NCBI GenBank assembly: GCA_903857685.1
Contig: CAIOFO010000124.1
Span: 1 to 64,000, forward strand
Length of the DNA: 64,000 nt
Source: an uncultured Alphaproteobacteria bacterium
GTDB taxonomy: Bacteria > Pseudomonadota > Alphaproteobacteria > Micropepsales > Micropepsaceae
Direction of reading: 5' to 3'
The notes beneath the pieces were generated by a model, which saw only the letters and a list, made by a program, of their open reading frames with translations, did no database searches and was not told the origin of the DNA. This document shows positions 8,097-16,529 of this stretch, piece after piece; positions within the stretch are counted from its first letter, which is position 1, and the number at the start of each line of letters is the position of its first letter. The position numbers and the translations under genes are program-made.

Positions 8097-8936
8097 TTAC
8101 GTGATGGTGGGAATGTCACCACCGGACCGGGCAGTGCGTTCCAAGACACTGTGTGGCGGCTTGGAGAACCAGAGCTGGTACATGGTGATTACCCACATGA
8201 AAGCGAAACACGCAGCCATCACCATGCCGCCCCCGATCACGACCAGGGCGAACGGGTGGAACAGCTTGACGAGATACCAGGAGCTGATGTCCGACGCGAC
8301 GCCGAGGAATGGCAATGCGATGACGGCGCATTTGAGCCACACCGGCCGCACATAAGCATGGCTGAACACCGTACCCATGATGAAGAAGATGAAGCCCATT
8401 CCGAACAGGTGGATGTGCGATACCATGACCAGGGTTGGAACCGTGGGTCCGGTATCCACCTCGGTGACTTTCTTGAAGCCTTCAAAAGTCGAGAAGTTCG
8501 GAATATGCGGATTGCTGCCGTCATGGCAAAGCATGCAGCGTTTTGCGACGATCGGGTTGACATCGCTTTGGAAAGCATCGGGCTTTGCACCCTCATGCAG
8601 CCAGTTCAGGATGGTGGCCCTTTCTTCGTGCGGCAGCATGTCCCGCATCGGCCCTCCCAGAGCTCCTTCGAGAACCGAACCCTGGCCGGAGCCGCTATAG
8701 CCGACAACGATATCCTGATAGGTCAGCATCAGGGGGTTTCCGCCGGCGCGTCCCGCATAGGTGTCGTAGATGTTGACCAGCGCAAACAGGTAGGCGAACC
8801 CGAATAGCAGCAGCGTTGCCGTGAACAACACGCGCTGGCTGTAGGGCATCTCCGAATAATGATGATACATCCGGTGCAGCGGCTGGTCGCCCTTGCTCGG
8901 TTCGGTCGCGTTATCTTCTGGTTTCACAATCCACAT
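8097..8936 (-). CDS. Membrane-bound monoheme cytochrome c-like protein
   Basis: 279 residues. A first hydrophobic segment near residues 37-55 is followed by a ~100-residue periplasmic loop with one heme motif, CMLCH, in VAKRCMLCHDGSNPHIPNFS. Four further hydrophobic segments follow (HIHLFGMGFIFFIMGTVFSHAY, CAVIALPFLGVASDISSW, FHPFALVVIGGGMVMAACFAF and the last helix). Histidines in these helices (SHIHLFG, FHPF) could ligate heme b. The design suggests a quinol- or cytochrome-linked membrane electron carrier; I cannot name a characterised member. It shares strand with the tetra-modular cytochrome upstream (105-base gap), so the two probably form an operon. Confidence 0.75.
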   Translation of the reverse strand: MWIVKPEDNATEPSKGDQPLHRMYHHYSEMPYSQRVLFTATLLLFGFAYLFALVNIYDTYAGRAGGNPLMLTYQDIVVGYSGSGQGSVLEGALGGPMRDMLPHEERATILNWLHEGAKPDAFQSDVNPIVAKRCMLCHDGSNPHIPNFSTFEGFKKVTEVDTGPTVPTLVMVSHIHLFGMGFIFFIMGTVFSHAYVRPVWLKCAVIALPFLGVASDISSWYLVKLFHPFALVVIGGGMVMAACFAFMWVITMYQLWFSKPPHSVLERTARSGGDIPTIT

Positions 8937-9041
8937 CCTTTTTGCGGCCGCAGATTGCCTGGAATACGATATTCCGGGCGAACTTTCGCTCCGCTACTGA
9001 CATCCCAATTGACATACTTGCGGCCATATTCCGGCATAGTG

Positions 9042-10337
9042 CTACTTTTCGGCTTGTATGGTCACGTAGACGACGGACTTTGCCTTCTGGTGCGCGTAGA
9101 AGGCGGAAATATTCTTGACGTCGTCATCGGTCAGAATACCGCTCATGGCCGCCATCTCGGGGCTCTTGCGCGCACCCGACCGGTAGGCGTTCAGCGATTT
9201 CAACAGATAGTCCAGGCGCTGGGCGGCCAGGGCGGGACGAGCGACATCCGTGCTGTTGCCATTGACACCATGGCAGCGATCGCATCTCTCCGCCAATTGG
9301 GCGACCGTCAGCGGCTTTTGCACGTTCGCTTGCTGCGCCTGCAGGCCCGCAAAGTAAGCGGCAAGATTCGTGATGGCGGCATCATCCAGCCCGCCCGCTA
9401 TGCCTTTCATCGTGGCATTGCCGCGCGAACCGTCCTTGTAGCCATGCAGGGCCGCGGCCAGATATTGCGGGTCCTGACCCGCCAGGCTCGGCGTGGTGGG
9501 GACGCTGCTGTTGCCCTGGGCGCCGTGACAACTGGCACAGGCCGCCGCGAGAGCTTGGCCCTTGGCGGCGCTGCCCGGCGCGGCAGCCGGAGGATGCTTC
9601 GGATTTTGCAGCGCGAAGTACATCGCGATGGCATTCATGCTGGCATCGGCAACCGGCGCGATCATCGCCTTCATGGTGTCGTTTTTCCGATCACCGCCTT
9701 TGTAGGCGGTCATGGCGGCGACCAGGTATTTCGGATTCTGCCCGACCAGGTTGGGCGCGCCCGGCATCTTGCTGATGCCGTTCTCGCCATGGCAACCGGC
9801 GCAAGCCGCTGTCGCGGCCTTGCCTGCCTGCATCGGGTCAACATCACCCTTGACATCAATGGCGGCAGCCGGAGGAGCGGGATCCAAGCCGCCATAGTAT
9901 GCAGCAACCTTTATCAGGGCATCGCTGCTGAGAAATTTGACGGCATTGTACATGGTGCTGTCCTTGCGGGCACCTGAGGCGTAGGCGCGTAACTCGCGGA
10001 AGATATAGGAAGGGCGCTGGCCAGCCAGGCTTGGCACGCCCCCCAGGACGCTCACTCCGCCACCGCCATGGCATTGCGAACAAGAAGTCTGCGCCAGATG
10101 CTCGCCGTCCGCGATATCCGCAGAACTGGCAAAGAGAGGCTTCAGTTCGTCGCCGCTGGCGGGGCGATTTGCAACGCCCTGCCCGAGTGCGATGGTCATG
10201 CTGCTTGTCCAGAAAACGAGCGCAAGCGCGCCCGCCGCCAAGGCAGATGCCGCACGATACGAATGCGTAACGACCCGTGAATTGACATGGTCACTGCGCA
10301 AAAAGGCCTTTGAGCGGGAGAAAGTGTCGATCACCAT
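9042..10337 (-). CDS. Tetraheme cytochrome c built of four c4-like modules
   Basis: The start is the ATG at 10337, preceded by AGGATAAGGA, giving 431 residues; upstream in-frame ATGs lack a ribosome site. A signal peptide ends near the sequence MTIALGQG. Four class I cytochrome c modules of about 95 residues follow, with heme motifs CSQCH, CAGCH, CASCH and CDRCH. Each has the same body, GxPSLAGQxxxYL..AL.AY..G.R....M. This looks like repeated duplication of a c4/c553-type domain. The modules resemble the two C-terminal domains of the hexaheme protein at 4677-5717. The likely role is a periplasmic wire. It precedes the membrane monoheme gene on the same strand. Confidence 0.88.
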   Translation of the reverse strand: MVIDTFSRSKAFLRSDHVNSRVVTHSYRAASALAAGALALVFWTSSMTIALGQGVANRPASGDELKPLFASSADIADGEHLAQTSCSQCHGGGGVSVLGGVPSLAGQRPSYIFRELRAYASGARKDSTMYNAVKFLSSDALIKVAAYYGGLDPAPPAAAIDVKGDVDPMQAGKAATAACAGCHGENGISKMPGAPNLVGQNPKYLVAAMTAYKGGDRKNDTMKAMIAPVADASMNAIAMYFALQNPKHPPAAAPGSAAKGQALAAACASCHGAQGNSSVPTTPSLAGQDPQYLAAALHGYKDGSRGNATMKGIAGGLDDAAITNLAAYFAGLQAQQANVQKPLTVAQLAERCDRCHGVNGNSTDVARPALAAQRLDYLLKSLNAYRSGARKSPEMAAMSGILTDDDVKNISAFYAHQKAKSVVYVTIQAEK

Positions 10338-10558
10338 TTTCCTTATCCTCGCCTGCATCTCACTGAGACGGCGATATATCAAGCCATACGCTGCAACGAT
10401 TCCCGACCGGCCAGAAGAGCAGTACCAGCCATCCACCTCTCGCGCCATGACAGTGGGAAAGCACTTTCTTAGACCGGTTTATGCTTCGCGGCGGTAGCGC
10501 CAGCAGGAATTTAATTGATGATACCAGCGCGGCCAAGAAGCGGCAGACTTGGTCAGAA

Positions 10559-10576
10559 TATGATTTATATATCATA
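10559..10576. promoter_or_regulatory. AT-rich inverted repeat before the tetraheme gene
   Basis: TATGAT-TTATAT-ATCATA, with perfect six-base arms, overlaps the end of the MocR-like gene and lies about 220 bases upstream of the tetraheme cytochrome start. It could be part of that promoter. It is not an FNR box (no TTGAT...ATCAA). Confidence 0.3.
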
Positions 10577-12035
10577 AGGTTACAGCCTTTGCCAACAAAG
10601 CCACGCCGCGCTGCAACTGTTTGGGCGATAATGCCGCATAGCTGAGGATCAGCGCCCGGTCATGCAGGCGTCCCTCTCCTTCCGGTGACAGGCCTTCGCT
10701 GGTCGTGCTTTCAATGTTGACACCATGCATGAGAGCCACTTCGCAAACAGCGCGCGCCGAACGAAGATGGTCGGGCAATTTCCAGGTCAATTGCGTTCCG
10801 CTTTCCATGCCGATCAGCTGCACATCGCCGAAATGTGTCTGCAGCGCCTTGATCAGGCAATCGCGCCGCTCCATGCAGACCTTGCGAAAGCGCCGCAAAT
10901 ACTGGTCATAGATGCCGCGGCTGAGAAAGTCCGCCGCGATCACCTGCTCCGGCCAGGAACATCCTGAATCCGTGGCGGTCTTCATCGCCAGGATAGGCTC
11001 GCAAAATTCGATCGGCACGATGAGATAATTGAGATTGAGCGCCGCACCCACAACCCTGGCCAGCGCGCCCATATAAAATGTCAGTCCGAAGGGATCTATC
11101 GTGGCGACCGGCGGCGGCATCACGCCATGATAATGCGGCTCGATTCCGCAATCGTCTTCAATGATATAGGCGCCCACATCGCGCGCCCATTGAATGAGCG
11201 CCAGCCGTCGTGAATGCGGCATGACACCGCCAACGGGATCCTGCCGCGTCGGCGAAACATAGGCCAGCGAAACTGGCGCGCGCGGCAAACGGTCGGTTTC
11301 CAGCCCAAACTCATCGACCGGAACATGAATAAGCTCGGCGCTCCGTGCCTTGAAAAAATGACTTACGTTTCTGTTGCCGGGCGACTCGACAACGACCCGA
11401 TCGCCGGCGCGCTGGAACAGATGGGCAATGAGGCTGCACGCCTGGCGCCGGCCGGCGACGATTATTACCTGGTCCGGCACGGCCAGAATTCCCCGCGTCA
11501 GCGCAAGATGGTCGCAAACCGCTTGCCGCAGGGAGGGTATGCCGGCAATCAGATCGGAAGCGGCTACGCCGTCCGGATTGCGGGTGAAGGCATCCCGCAC
11601 TTCCTTCATCCAGACTTTCGGCCCCGCCGAAAACTGAACATCGTGTGACGCCTGGCGAAAATCCGTCTCGCCTTCACGATTTATCGAATGCTGTGAAGGG
11701 GGCAGCCGGAGCAGGGCCGGATGAAGGGCCGCCTGCCGGGGCATATCCGGCAAGGGGCTTTGCGGTACGACCTCCTTGATGTCATCGGGCGGCGAAGCAG
11801 ACACGAAAGTGCCGACCGCCGGACGCGTCTCAAGATAGCCTTCGCTTATCAGCCTTTCATAGGCAAGCAATACGGTTGTTCGCGAAATCCCGATCTGTTC
11901 CGCCAGGAATCGCGTGGCAATGATGCGTGAATTCGGCTTTAGCTTTCCGGTATTTATGAGATGGCGCAGCTGCTCGGACAATTGATCCTGCAGCGGCATT
12001 TGGGCGCTTCGATCAAGCTGAAGGAATGCATTCAT
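10572..12035 (-). CDS. MocR-type regulator (GntR HTH + aminotransferase fold), degenerate PLP site
   Basis: The preferred start is MNAFLQL at 12035, giving 487 residues. Residues ~1-75 are a GntR winged helix (IIATRFLAEQIGISRTTVLLAYERL). After a linker, residues ~120-480 are a fold-type I aminotransferase domain. The usual PLP-lysine motif (SK in YIGTFSKxLxPxLRLGY) reads YMGALARVVGAALNLNYLIVP, so Arg327 replaces the Schiff-base lysine. The EDDYD motif reads EDDCG and PSHQ reads PTRQ. The effector may therefore not be PLP bound as an internal aldimine. It is divergent from ccmE, two genes from hemA, and a perfect GTCACA-A-TGTGAC palindrome lies just before its start. A role in controlling the heme genes is inference. 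Confidence 0.85.
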   Translation of the reverse strand: MNAFLQLDRSAQMPLQDQLSEQLRHLINTGKLKPNSRIIATRFLAEQIGISRTTVLLAYERLISEGYLETRPAVGTFVSASPPDDIKEVVPQSPLPDMPRQAALHPALLRLPPSQHSINREGETDFRQASHDVQFSAGPKVWMKEVRDAFTRNPDGVAASDLIAGIPSLRQAVCDHLALTRGILAVPDQVIIVAGRRQACSLIAHLFQRAGDRVVVESPGNRNVSHFFKARSAELIHVPVDEFGLETDRLPRAPVSLAYVSPTRQDPVGGVMPHSRRLALIQWARDVGAYIIEDDCGIEPHYHGVMPPPVATIDPFGLTFYMGALARVVGAALNLNYLIVPIEFCEPILAMKTATDSGCSWPEQVIAADFLSRGIYDQYLRRFRKVCMERRDCLIKALQTHFGDVQLIGMESGTQLTWKLPDHLRSARAVCEVALMHGVNIESTTSEGLSPEGEGRLHDRALILSYAALSPKQLQRGVALLAKAVTL

Positions 12036-12074
12036 GATGGATTGATCCGACTTCTCCTCGACCCCTTCCAAACT

Positions 12075-12087
12075 GTCACAATGTGAC
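12075..12087. promoter_or_regulatory. Palindrome GTCACAATGTGAC in the mocR-ccmE divergent region
   Basis: A perfect six-base inverted repeat around a single A, ending 40 bases before the MocR-like start codon. It sits where an autoregulatory or CRP/FNR-superfamily operator would be expected. The binding protein is unknown. Confidence 0.4.
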
Positions 12088-12146
12088 GGCTGGCGAAGTG
12101 TCTCAATTCGTACTATACTGTTTTATCTGTCGGTGTCCGAAGCGCC

Positions 12147-12160
12147 TTGATCTGCATCAA
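12147..12160. promoter_or_regulatory. FNR/FixK-type box upstream of ccmE
   Basis: TTGATCTGCATCAA matches TTGAT-N4-ATCAA perfectly. A TATAGC hexamer at 12186-12191 lies close to where the -10 element of a class II activated promoter should be, giving a leader of about 110 bases before ccmE. Confidence 0.65.
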
Positions 12161-12308
12161 TTCGAATGGCTTGTGTGTGTGGCACTATAGCTTCATGTGT
12201 TGGTGGAACAAAGTGTTTGCGCTCGGGCTGATCGGAGTCAGATGATCGGCGTCGCATTTTCGTTGCGCGAATTCAGGATTTGATAATGCAGAGCGCCACG
12301 GAGCCGGC

Positions 12309-12749
12309 ATGACCGCGAAAAAACGCCGCCGGATTGCTTTTGTACTCGCCCTGTTTGTCGCGGGCGGCGTTGGCGCTGGACTTGTGATCATGGCGCTGGG
12401 AAATAACGTGCGCTATTTCTACAGCCCAAGCGATCTTGCGGTCGATCGTGTCGCACCGGGCGTCGCAATCCGCGTCGGCGGCCTCGTCCAGACCAAGAGC
12501 GTGCAACACGATAGCGGCGTCCTGGTTCATTTCGTCATTACGGACGGCAATCATGCCATTCCAGTTGCCTATTCCGGCGGCCTGCCCGGCCTGTTCCGCG
12601 AGGGCCAGGGGGTGGTGGCGACTGGGGCGCTCAACCAGAACGGCGTCTTCGACGCAACGGAACTGCTCGCCAAGCACGACGAAAAATATACCCCACCGGA
12701 AGTCGTGGACGCGCTGAAGCGGTCCGGCCACTGGAAAGAGGGCGGTTAG
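12309..12749 (+). CDS. ccmE: Cytochrome c maturation heme chaperone CcmE
   Basis: 146 residues, normal CcmE length. An N-terminal membrane anchor (residues 8-30) is followed by a periplasmic OB-fold domain. The covalent heme-binding histidine is His123 with Tyr127 in LLAKHDEKYTPP, the CcmE signature HxxxY. CcmE takes heme from CcmABCD and hands it to the CcmFH ligase for attachment to apocytochromes in the periplasm. It is solitary here, without ccmFH or ccmABCD neighbours, and is followed by hemA. An FNR-type box lies upstream. A dedicated extra ccmE for the many cytochromes c of this island is likely, but needs the whole genome to confirm. Confidence 0.93.
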   Translation: MTAKKRRRIAFVLALFVAGGVGAGLVIMALGNNVRYFYSPSDLAVDRVAPGVAIRVGGLVQTKSVQHDSGVLVHFVITDGNHAIPVAYSGGLPGLFREGQGVVATGALNQNGVFDATELLAKHDEKYTPPEVVDALKRSGHWKEGG

Positions 12750-12872
12750 GACGGCGGCAATCCGCGGGCACGGATATCCGCATCACTATTATTGCCGTTC
12801 GATTCGAAAATTCCCTGCCGTTGCTTGTCGGCATGCGTGCGTCAAACCGGCGAACGGCCAATTGCTTTTGGC

Positions 12873-12915
12873 TTGATCGAAATCAACGCTCGGAATGCTT
12901 CAGGCTCGATATATT
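12873..12915 (+). promoter_or_regulatory. hemA promoter: FNR/FixK-type box plus -10
   Basis: The box TTGATCGAAATCAA (12873-12886) is a perfect TTGAT-N4-ATCAA site. TATATT at 12910-12915 begins 30.5 bases after the box centre, the spacing of a class II activated promoter with the box at about -41.5. The predicted transcript starts near 12921, 50 bases before the hemA ATG at 12973. This also argues against the earlier in-frame start at 12895. Confidence 0.75.
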
Positions 12916-12972
12916 GGCGTGGAGGATGACCTGCGGCCGACTGACGAGGCGGCGGGAGCGAGCGGAGAGATC

Positions 12973-14211
12973 ATGAGCATGGCTTTTTCTTACGATTCCA
13001 GCTTTCAGGACGCGCTTTCGGCCCTGAAACGGGAAGGCCGTTACCGGGTATTCGCGGACATCATGCGCGAGCGCGGCAACTATCCCAAGGCCGACACCTA
13101 TAGCGGCGCCGGTGGCGGCAGCAAATCGGAGCGTCCGATCACGGTGTGGTGCAGCAATGATTATCTCAACATGGGCCAGCAACCCAAGGTGCTCGCCGCC
13201 ATGCATGAGGCGCTCGATACCGTGGGCGCCGGCTCCGGCGGCACCCGCAATATTTCCGGTACCAGCCATTATCATGTCGAGCTGGAGCGCGAACTGGCCG
13301 ACTTGCACGGCAAGGAAGCGGCACTGCTCTTCACCTCCGGCTTTGTCTCGAACGACGCCACGCTTTCGACCCTGGCCAAGATCCTGCCGGGCTTGATCAT
13401 CTTTTCGGACGAATACAACCATGCCTCGATGATCGAAGGCATCCGCCATGGCGGCACCGTCAAATACGTTTTCCGCCACAACGACATGGCGCATCTTGAG
13501 CAATTGCTGGCATCCGCCAACCCCGCCGCGCCCAAGCTGATCGCCTTTGAGAGCGTCTATTCGATGGAGGGCAATTTCTCGCCCACCAACGCGATCTGCG
13601 ACCTGGCCGAAAAATACGGCGCCATGACGTATATCGATGAAGTTCATGGCGTGGGATTGTATGGCCCGCGCGGAGCGGGAGTCGCCGCCCGCGACGGCAC
13701 AATGGCCCGGATTGATATCATCGAAGGCACCCTGGCCAAGGCCTTCGGCGTGATGGGCGGTTATATCGCGGCCAGCGCGAAATTGGTGGATTGCATCCGC
13801 TCCTTCGCGCCGGGCTTCATATTCACAACCTCGATTGCCCCCACGCTTGCAGCCGGTGCCCTGGCCTCCATCCGCCATCTCAAGCAAAGCGATGTCGAGC
13901 GGGAAAGGCTGGCCGAACGCGCCGCCGCGCTCAAGGCCCTGCTGATCTCCGCCGACCTGCCGATGATGGAAAGCCCCAGCCATATCGTGCCGCTGATCGT
14001 GGGCGATGCGGCGCTGTGCAAGAAGGTCGCCGATGCGCTGCTGAACGATTACGGCATCTATGTCCAGCCGATCAATTATCCCACCGTGCCGCGCGGCACC
14101 GAACGCTTGCGCTTCACGCCCTCGCCGGTGCATGATGATGCGATGATGCAGACGCTGGTAGCCGCCCTCAATAGTGTGTGGGATGCGAACCGAATTGCCC
14201 GCGCCGCCTAA
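12973..14211 (+). CDS. hemA: 5-aminolevulinate synthase (C4 pathway)
   Basis: 412 residues from the ATG at 12973 (GGAGAGA upstream). ALAS condenses glycine with succinyl-CoA to 5-aminolevulinate, the first committed step of heme synthesis in alphaproteobacteria. Recognisable elements are [20 protein letters not shown] near the N-terminus, [20 protein letters not shown], the acyl-CoA region, [15 protein letters not shown] with the PLP-binding Asp, and the Schiff-base lysine in [14 protein letters not shown] at about residue 256. It follows ccmE by about 220 bases that contain its own FNR-type promoter. Placement with ccmE, hemJ and cytochromes suggests an oxygen-regulated isozyme devoted to respiratory cytochromes. 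Confidence 0.95.
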   Translation: MSMAFSYDSSFQDALSALKREGRYRVFADIMRERGNYPKADTYSGAGGGSKSERPITVWCSNDYLNMGQQPKVLAAMHEALDTVGAGSGGTRNISGTSHYHVELERELADLHGKEAALLFTSGFVSNDATLSTLAKILPGLIIFSDEYNHASMIEGIRHGGTVKYVFRHNDMAHLEQLLASANPAAPKLIAFESVYSMEGNFSPTNAICDLAEKYGAMTYIDEVHGVGLYGPRGAGVAARDGTMARIDIIEGTLAKAFGVMGGYIAASAKLVDCIRSFAPGFIFTTSIAPTLAAGALASIRHLKQSDVERERLAERAAALKALLISADLPMMESPSHIVPLIVGDAALCKKVADALLNDYGIYVQPINYPTVPRGTERLRFTPSPVHDDAMMQTLVAALNSVWDANRIARAA

Positions 14212-14310
14212 TGTCCCGCCCCTGAACAATTAATCAGCGGCATAATGAAGTATAGGAGCCGAGGGTAATTGCTGAAGCCAATACGGGCAAAATTGCTCCG
14301 GTTTGCGGAT

Positions 14311-14324
14311 TTGATCCTGATCAA
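14311..14324. promoter_or_regulatory. FNR/FixK-type box upstream of a cytochrome c gene
   Basis: TTGATCCTGATCAA is a perfect match, identical to the box at 338-351. Its centre is about 115 bases before the start at 14433. The AT-rich stretch GATTATTTCTAATT at 14344-14357 could hold the -10 element. Confidence 0.65.
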
Positions 14325-14432
14325 GGCAGCGGCAGACATCCACGATTATTTCTAATTGCAGCCTTGAATGTTTCATGGTGAATTGAAGTTTCCAACCCGA
14401 TTCATACAGCTTACTTGCAAAGGGTCTGAAAA

Positions 14433-14867
14433 ATGCCAACAAGAATTGATCGTCTTTTGACCTCCGCGACCGCGATCGGCATGGTGGTGATGATCGCTGT
14501 AGGGTTCGACTTGGCATTTGTTTCGCAAGCCGGCGCCGCGGATGCGCCGGTCAGCTTTCAAAAGCAGGTCATGCCCATTTTTTCGAAGAATTGCACCATG
14601 TGCCATTCGCCGGGTGGACTGGGCGAAATTACCTCGTCCCTGGATCTCACAAGCTATAAGTCGCTCCGCATGGGCTCGGCGGGCGGCGTGGCGATCGTGC
14701 CGGGCTTTGCAAGCCGCAGCCCGATGATGCGCTATCTCAAGGAAAACTGGGATTCAAAAAATCCCGAGGCGCTGAAGATGCCGCCGCCGCCCTATGGCGG
14801 CAAGCTTTCGGCGCAAGATCTCAAGACCATCACGGACTGGATCGATCAGGGCGCCAAGAACAATTAA
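14433..14867 (+). CDS. Small monoheme cytochrome c, periplasmic
   Basis: 144 residues. A hydrophobic N-terminus (residues 10-36) ends near AGAADAPV, consistent with a cleaved signal. The heme motif CTMCH (54-58) sits in VMPIFSKNCTMCHSPGG, the pattern of cytochromes that follow Q-x-x-x-I-F/L-x-x-x-C. MRYLKENWDSKNPEALKMPPPP provides a methionine-proline stretch suitable for the distal ligand, and the C-terminal helix is LKTITDWIDQGAKNN. It is preceded by its own FNR-type box and is the last gene of the cytochrome island. Confidence 0.85.
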   Translation: MPTRIDRLLTSATAIGMVVMIAVGFDLAFVSQAGAADAPVSFQKQVMPIFSKNCTMCHSPGGLGEITSSLDLTSYKSLRMGSAGGVAIVPGFASRSPMMRYLKENWDSKNPEALKMPPPPYGGKLSAQDLKTITDWIDQGAKNN

Positions 14868-14939
14868 GCGGCCTTGTTGAATTCTCCCTGAGTCCCTGGC
14901 TCGGCCGCGTCCTGCCTTATGGCGGTCCGCGGCCAACGC

Positions 14940-16478
14940 CTAATATTTGAAATCCACCAGCAGATGCGCCTTGTTGGAAGTGCCGTCGCCCCACAAGGGC
15001 GCGGCAGGATCGGGGTTCTTCACCACGATGTCGAAGCGGCCGGCGCGGCGCAGCAAATTCTCGTCAAGCAGGACCTGCAATTCCGTCGCGCTGACGCGCG
15101 TATAGGGCACCGGCACGCCGTCGAAATAGACCCTTGATTGCGCCACGAAGTTGAAGCCTTTCAGGCTCAGCAACGTTGTCGGCGCCCCGGCCGTTACGAC
15201 CACCGGCGATATCTGCTCGATAGCGAGCTGCGGCGACTGGAAGGGATCAGGCGCCGGCGCAGCGCCGCCGCCCGGGGCGCGGCCGCCGCGCACCGTCGCG
15301 GCCTTGAGCGCCTGGGTCCAGGCCAAATTCTCCACGGCATGGGCATCGTCGCCGGCGCCCATGAACACCGTGCCATAAGATGCGTGAAAGCCGCGATCCG
15401 CGACCTTGCCGTCAAAGATCAGCGTATCCATGTCGCGCAGATTGGCGATGTTCTTCAACGGGTCGGCGTTGACGATAACGATGTCCGCCAATTTTCCCGG
15501 CGTGACCGAGCCAAGCCTGTCCTGCACATGCATCGCTTCGGCCGGCCATTGCGTCGCGCCTTGCAGGATGCGCATTGCGGGAATGCCGGCTTCCTGGAAC
15601 ATCTCCATTTCCTCATGCACCACCGGGCCGGCCACGCGGGCGGGATTTGTGTCGCCCCCGACCATGACATGGCCGCCCGCCGCGTCGAACGTCCGATAGA
15701 AGCGCAGCATGTTCCTGTAGCCCGCGACGCGTTTGTCGCGCAGCGCCGCATCGTCCATGCGGGTCTTGGTGAGCCGCATTTCCTTGATGTTCTCGGCCGG
15801 GTAATAGGCCAGCAGGGCCGGATCGGCGAAAAGCTGTTCGGTCTGCGCCAGGAAGCGCGGCGCATCCTTGGCGTAAGTCGGCGCGATGTTGATGAGGTTG
15901 GGAACGAGGGCAACATGGTGCTGGACCAATAGGGCGATCAGCGCCTTGGCCTTGGCCTCGTCCATGTCGGCATAGCGGTCCAGTTCGGCATTGCCGCGCG
16001 CCCCATCCTTCAGGATCGCCTGCGAAACACCCTGGGCATGTGGAATGAAATCCACGCCGGCGGCGGCGCCGTCCGCCGGCAGGGATTTCGGGCCGCCGGC
16101 CCTGAGCGAACAGGCCTTGCCCGCCTTGTGCGCCTCGTCGCATCCGGCCGCGACCACGTCGGGGGAAAATTTGCCGTCATGGAACATGATCACATCGGCC
16201 CCCGCGGCTAGGAATTTTCGCGTCAGCGTGCGGGCTTCCTCCGGGGTCTTGGGCGCCTGGTTCATGCTGAGGGCCGTCTCCAGGCCCGTGACAGCGCCGG
16301 CCTGAAAATGCCCCACACCCGTGAATGTGCGCGGACCGCGAATCTTGCCGTGGTTGACGGCTTCGCGATGGGCCAGGGAGAGTTCTTCGCCCTGTCCGAC
16401 GTCAATACTGGCGGTGACGCCCTGGTTGAGCATCAATTCGCCGTCGAACCAGAAATAGTTGAGCTGCGAGTCCCACAA
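14940..16478 (-). CDS. Amidohydrolase-family protein, 5'-truncated, with C-terminal IPT/TIG-like domain
   Basis: About 512 residues from an in-frame TTG at 16478, but similarity continues upstream to about 16545 (IAIPAGARIIDAKGKYIVPG), which is the usual lead-in to the amidohydrolase barrel. No start codon or N-terminal beta domain is found beyond that, because the sequence turns into a plus-strand PepSY-TM gene. The first metal motif, normally DSHxH, reads DSQLN, so two metal ligands are missing. Later ones (IPHAQG, VMVGGDTNPAR) remain. Residues ~415-512 look like an IPT/TIG immunoglobulin-like domain (ISPVVVTAGAPTTLLSLKGFN). The protein is likely inactive, or a product of a deletion that fused two divergent genes at their 5' ends. 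Confidence 0.7.
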   Translation of the reverse strand: MWDSQLNYFWFDGELMLNQGVTASIDVGQGEELSLAHREAVNHGKIRGPRTFTGVGHFQAGAVTGLETALSMNQAPKTPEEARTLTRKFLAAGADVIMFHDGKFSPDVVAAGCDEAHKAGKACSLRAGGPKSLPADGAAAGVDFIPHAQGVSQAILKDGARGNAELDRYADMDEAKAKALIALLVQHHVALVPNLINIAPTYAKDAPRFLAQTEQLFADPALLAYYPAENIKEMRLTKTRMDDAALRDKRVAGYRNMLRFYRTFDAAGGHVMVGGDTNPARVAGPVVHEEMEMFQEAGIPAMRILQGATQWPAEAMHVQDRLGSVTPGKLADIVIVNADPLKNIANLRDMDTLIFDGKVADRGFHASYGTVFMGAGDDAHAVENLAWTQALKAATVRGGRAPGGGAAPAPDPFQSPQLAIEQISPVVVTAGAPTTLLSLKGFNFVAQSRVYFDGVPVPYTRVSATELQVLLDENLLRRAGRFDIVVKNPDPAAPLWGDGTSNKAHLLVDFKY

Positions 16479-16529
16479 GCCCGGGACAATATATTTGCCT
16501 TTCGCGTCGATGATCCGCGCGCCCGCGGG

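Noticed and set aside
12895-12972. A hemA start at 12895
   Set aside because: It would begin nine bases after the FNR box and upstream of the -10 element; the ATG at 12973 has a proper ribosome site.
12883-14229. A long antisense open frame (448 codons) over hemA
   Set aside because: It mirrors the codon bias of hemA in a GC-rich genome, has no recognisable domain and no ribosome site. The sense strand is an unmistakable ALAS.
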